From assembly GCA_051653685.1 (NCBI GenBank), contig JBOFWQ010000030.1:1-13539 (forward strand): a DNA stretch of 13,539 nucleotides, in the 5' to 3' direction. Under the pieces are notes generated by a model. The model saw only the letters and a list, made by a program, of their open reading frames with translations. It ran no database searches and was not told the origin of the DNA. The position numbers and the translations under genes were made by a program. Source of the DNA: Faucicola sp937889485. Lineage in GTDB: Bacteria > Pseudomonadota > Gammaproteobacteria > Pseudomonadales > Moraxellaceae. Shown here in pieces: positions 11,339 through 13,539 of this stretch (position 1 is the stretch's first letter; every line of letters starts with the position of its first letter).

Positions 11339-13480
11339 ATGTTTAATATTATCACCAAAGAATTTCAATATGGTAATCAACAAGTTACCCTAGAAACAGG
11401 TCGCGTTGCACGCCAAGCCAACTCAGTGCTTGTGCATATGGGCGGTGTATCGGTATTGGTTGCCGTTGTCGTCAAAGATGATGCCAAAGAAGGACAAGAC
11501 TTTTTTCCATTAACAGTCAACTATCAAGAAAAAATGTACGCCGCAGGCAAAATCCCTGGTGGCTATGGCAAACGTGAAGGGCGTCCAAGCGAGATGGAAA
11601 CCTTGACATCTCGTCTGATTGACCGCCCGATTCGTCCGTTATTTCCAGAAGGTTATGTGAACGAAATTCAAGTGACTGCCACGGTGATCTCATCTGACAA
11701 AAAACAAGATGCCGATATTGCCGCCATGATTGGTACATCAGCGGCACTGGCGATTTCTTCTGCACCGTTTAATGGTCCTATTGGGGCGGCGCGCGTGGGT
11801 TATATCAATAATGAATATGTACTAAATCCAAACTATGAAGAACTCAAACAAAGCTCGCTTGACTTGGTAGTAGCGGGTACTAATGCAGCGGTGCTGATGG
11901 TAGAATCTGAAGCCAAAGAGTTATCAGAAGACCAAATGCTTGGCGCGGTGCTCTATGGTCACCAGCAGCAGCAAGTGGTGATTGATGCCATCAATGACTT
12001 TGCCCAGCAAGCCCGTACCGCCATTGGCGTACAAAAAGCCGCCTTTGTTGCCCCTGCGGTCAATGAAGCGCTGCAAACTGCCCTACAAACCCAATTTGCC
12101 GCGGCTATTTCAGACGCTTATACCATCACCGTCAAACAAGACCGCTATGCACGCTTGGATGAAATCAAAACCCAAGCCATTGAAGCACTGGCAGGTGATG
12201 AACAAGCCGAAGGCTATGCTGATAATGTCGCCCAAATCAAAGAGTTATTTGAGACCCTAAAATACCGTACTGTGCGTGACAATATTTTGTCTGGCAAGCC
12301 ACGTATTGATGGTCGTGATCTTCAAACCGTGCGCGCGCTTGACATCCAAGTAGGCGTATTGCCTTACACCCACGGTTCTGCCCTATTCACCCGTGGTGAA
12401 ACCCAAGCCCTAGTTACCACAACCCTTGGCAACAGCCGTGACGTCAATATGATTGACACCCTTGCAGGCACCAAGCAAGACCACTTTATGCTGCATTACA
12501 ACTTCCCAAGCTACTCAGTGGGCGAAACAGGGCGTGACAGTGGACCCAAACGCCGTGAAATCGGTCATGGCCGCTTGGCTCGCCGCGGTGTGCAAGCCAT
12601 GCTACCCGACAGTGACCGCTTCCCTTATGTGATTCGTATTGTATCTGACATCACCGAATCAAATGGTTCATCATCCATGGCATCAGTGTGCGGCGCGTCA
12701 TTAGCCTTGATGGATGCTGGCGTACCACTCAAAGCCCCTGTAGCGGGCATTGCCATGGGTCTGGTCAAAGAAGGCGAGCGTTTTGCGGTATTGTCTGACA
12801 TCTTGGGTGATGAAGACCACCTAGGCGACATGGACTTTAAAGTAGCGGGTTCTGCCAATGGCGTGACTGCGCTGCAAATGGACATCAAAATCGAAGGAAT
12901 TACCCCAGAGATTATGGAAAAAGCCTTGCACCAAGCCCATGCAGGTCGTATCCACATCCTAAATGCAATGAACGAAGTGATTGCCACCAGTCGCAAAGAA
13001 ATCAACGCCCATGCGCCAAACTTTGCGGTGATTGAGATTGACCCAGAAAAAATCCGTGACGTGATTGGTAAAGGTGGCGCTACCATCCGCCAATTGACCG
13101 AAGAAACAGGTGCAGTCATTGACATTGATGACAAAGGCACGATTCGTATTTTTGGTGAAAACAAAGCCGCGACCAAAGCCGCTATTGCCAAAATCGAAGC
13201 GATTACCGCGGAAGTGGAAGTGGGCAAAACCTACACAGGTAAAGTCGCGCGTATCGTTGAGTTTGGGGCGTTTGTCAATGTATTGCCCAATACCGATGGC
13301 TTGGTACATATATCACAAATCTCTGATGCGCGCATTGAGAATGTGAATGATGTGCTAAAAGAAGGTCAAATGGTCAATGTGTTGGTACAAGACATCGATA
13401 ACCGTGGTCGCATTAAATTGACCATGAAAGGTGTTGACCAAACCATCGCGCCAGCCGAAGAGGCGCCAGCAGCTGAATAA
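11339..13480 (+). CDS. pnp: Polyribonucleotide nucleotidyltransferase (PNPase)
   Basis: PNPase is a trimeric 3'-5' phosphorolytic exoribonuclease of mRNA decay and a degradosome partner. The 713 residues are the normal length. A first RNase PH domain (about 1-140) contains GGYGKREGRPSEMETLTSRL. A helical linker follows (about 145-230). The second, catalytic RNase PH domain (about 310-530) contains GRDLQTVRALDIQVGVLPYTHGSALF split across it, FMLHYNFPSYSVGETG, and DEDHLGDMDFK; D491 and D497 correspond to the known active-site aspartates. A KH domain has GKGG at 577-580. An S1 domain (about 620-690) contains GKVARIVEFGAFVNVLP. AAAGGA precedes the ATG by twelve bases, a rather long spacing. The tail is a short Ala/Glu-rich stretch. 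Confidence 0.98.
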   Translation: MFNIITKEFQYGNQQVTLETGRVARQANSVLVHMGGVSVLVAVVVKDDAKEGQDFFPLTVNYQEKMYAAGKIPGGYGKREGRPSEMETLTSRLIDRPIRPLFPEGYVNEIQVTATVISSDKKQDADIAAMIGTSAALAISSAPFNGPIGAARVGYINNEYVLNPNYEELKQSSLDLVVAGTNAAVLMVESEAKELSEDQMLGAVLYGHQQQQVVIDAINDFAQQARTAIGVQKAAFVAPAVNEALQTALQTQFAAAISDAYTITVKQDRYARLDEIKTQAIEALAGDEQAEGYADNVAQIKELFETLKYRTVRDNILSGKPRIDGRDLQTVRALDIQVGVLPYTHGSALFTRGETQALVTTTLGNSRDVNMIDTLAGTKQDHFMLHYNFPSYSVGETGRDSGPKRREIGHGRLARRGVQAMLPDSDRFPYVIRIVSDITESNGSSSMASVCGASLALMDAGVPLKAPVAGIAMGLVKEGERFAVLSDILGDEDHLGDMDFKVAGSANGVTALQMDIKIEGITPEIMEKALHQAHAGRIHILNAMNEVIATSRKEINAHAPNFAVIEIDPEKIRDVIGKGGATIRQLTEETGAVIDIDDKGTIRIFGENKAATKAAIAKIEAITAEVEVGKTYTGKVARIVEFGAFVNVLPNTDGLVHISQISDARIENVNDVLKEGQMVNVLVQDIDNRGRIKLTMKGVDQTIAPAEEAPAAE

Positions 13481-13509
13481 GCCTATATAAAACTTAATAA
13501 CAAAAATTT

Positions 13510-13539
13510 AAAACCGCTTTATAAAATAAAGCGGTTTTT
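13510..13539 (+). terminator. Intrinsic terminator after pnp
   Basis: AAAACCGCTTTAT (13510-13522) and ATAAAGCGGTTTT (13526-13538) are perfect complements with a three-base loop, ending in a T-run at the edge of the window. The stem's A-run also allows it to work on the opposite strand. Confidence 0.9.

Noticed and set aside
12625..13227. 200-codon open frame on the minus strand within pnp
   Set aside because: It lies fully opposite conserved PNPase domains, is Ser/Ile/Ala-rich, and has no ribosome binding site.

Overview
The window is a housekeeping segment of a gammaproteobacterial chromosome, most likely from the Moraxellaceae (Moraxella/Faucicola/Psychrobacter type). I infer this from the protein sequences, the moderate G+C, and the order tpiA-secG-tRNA-Leu-tRNA-fMet-rimP-nusA-infB-rbfA-truB-...-rpsO-pnp, which is the classical nusA/infB cluster of gammaproteobacteria. 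The genus is an inference and has not been checked by any search.

Region 1 (1-1457) is the only accessory-looking part. It opens with the 5' end of a leftward gene resembling the type IV pilus ATPase PilB. Next comes what looks like a decayed IS200/IS605-type element. It contains a leftward remnant of a TnpB C-terminus (291-443), an unrecognised 58-residue cysteine-rich ORF (527-703), and a rightward tnpA (812-1222). The HUH motif of this tnpA reads YVH, so the transposase is probably inactive. A degenerate end-type hairpin follows tnpA.

Region 2 (1458-3104) holds tpiA (glycolysis), secG (protein export), tRNA-Leu(GAG) and the initiator tRNA-fMet. A perfect consensus sigma70 promoter lies just before the initiator tRNA, and a terminator hairpin follows it. 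The initiator tRNA has a U1.U72 mismatch instead of the usual C1.A72.

Region 3 (3105-9600) carries rimP, nusA, infB, rbfA and truB, which serve 30S maturation, transcription elongation/termination, translation initiation and tRNA modification. Two features are unusual: a 186-bp structured gap between rimP and nusA, and a long perfect terminator hairpin between infB and rbfA. The second suggests that the cluster is split or attenuated at that point.

Region 4 (9601-10590) is a two-gene insert between truB and rpsO. It encodes a DJ-1/PfpI-family protein and a tightly linked 58-residue acidic, probably disordered ORF, and it ends in its own terminator.

Region 5 (10591-13539) carries rpsO and pnp. 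Each has a long structured leader that fits known autoregulation (S15 on rpsO; RNase III/PNPase on pnp), and each is followed by a strong intrinsic terminator. No CRISPR array, prophage or wholly new multi-gene system is visible. The points most worth following are the decayed IS605 region with its cysteine-rich ORF, the initiator tRNA variant, and the PfpI/acidic-ORF pair.
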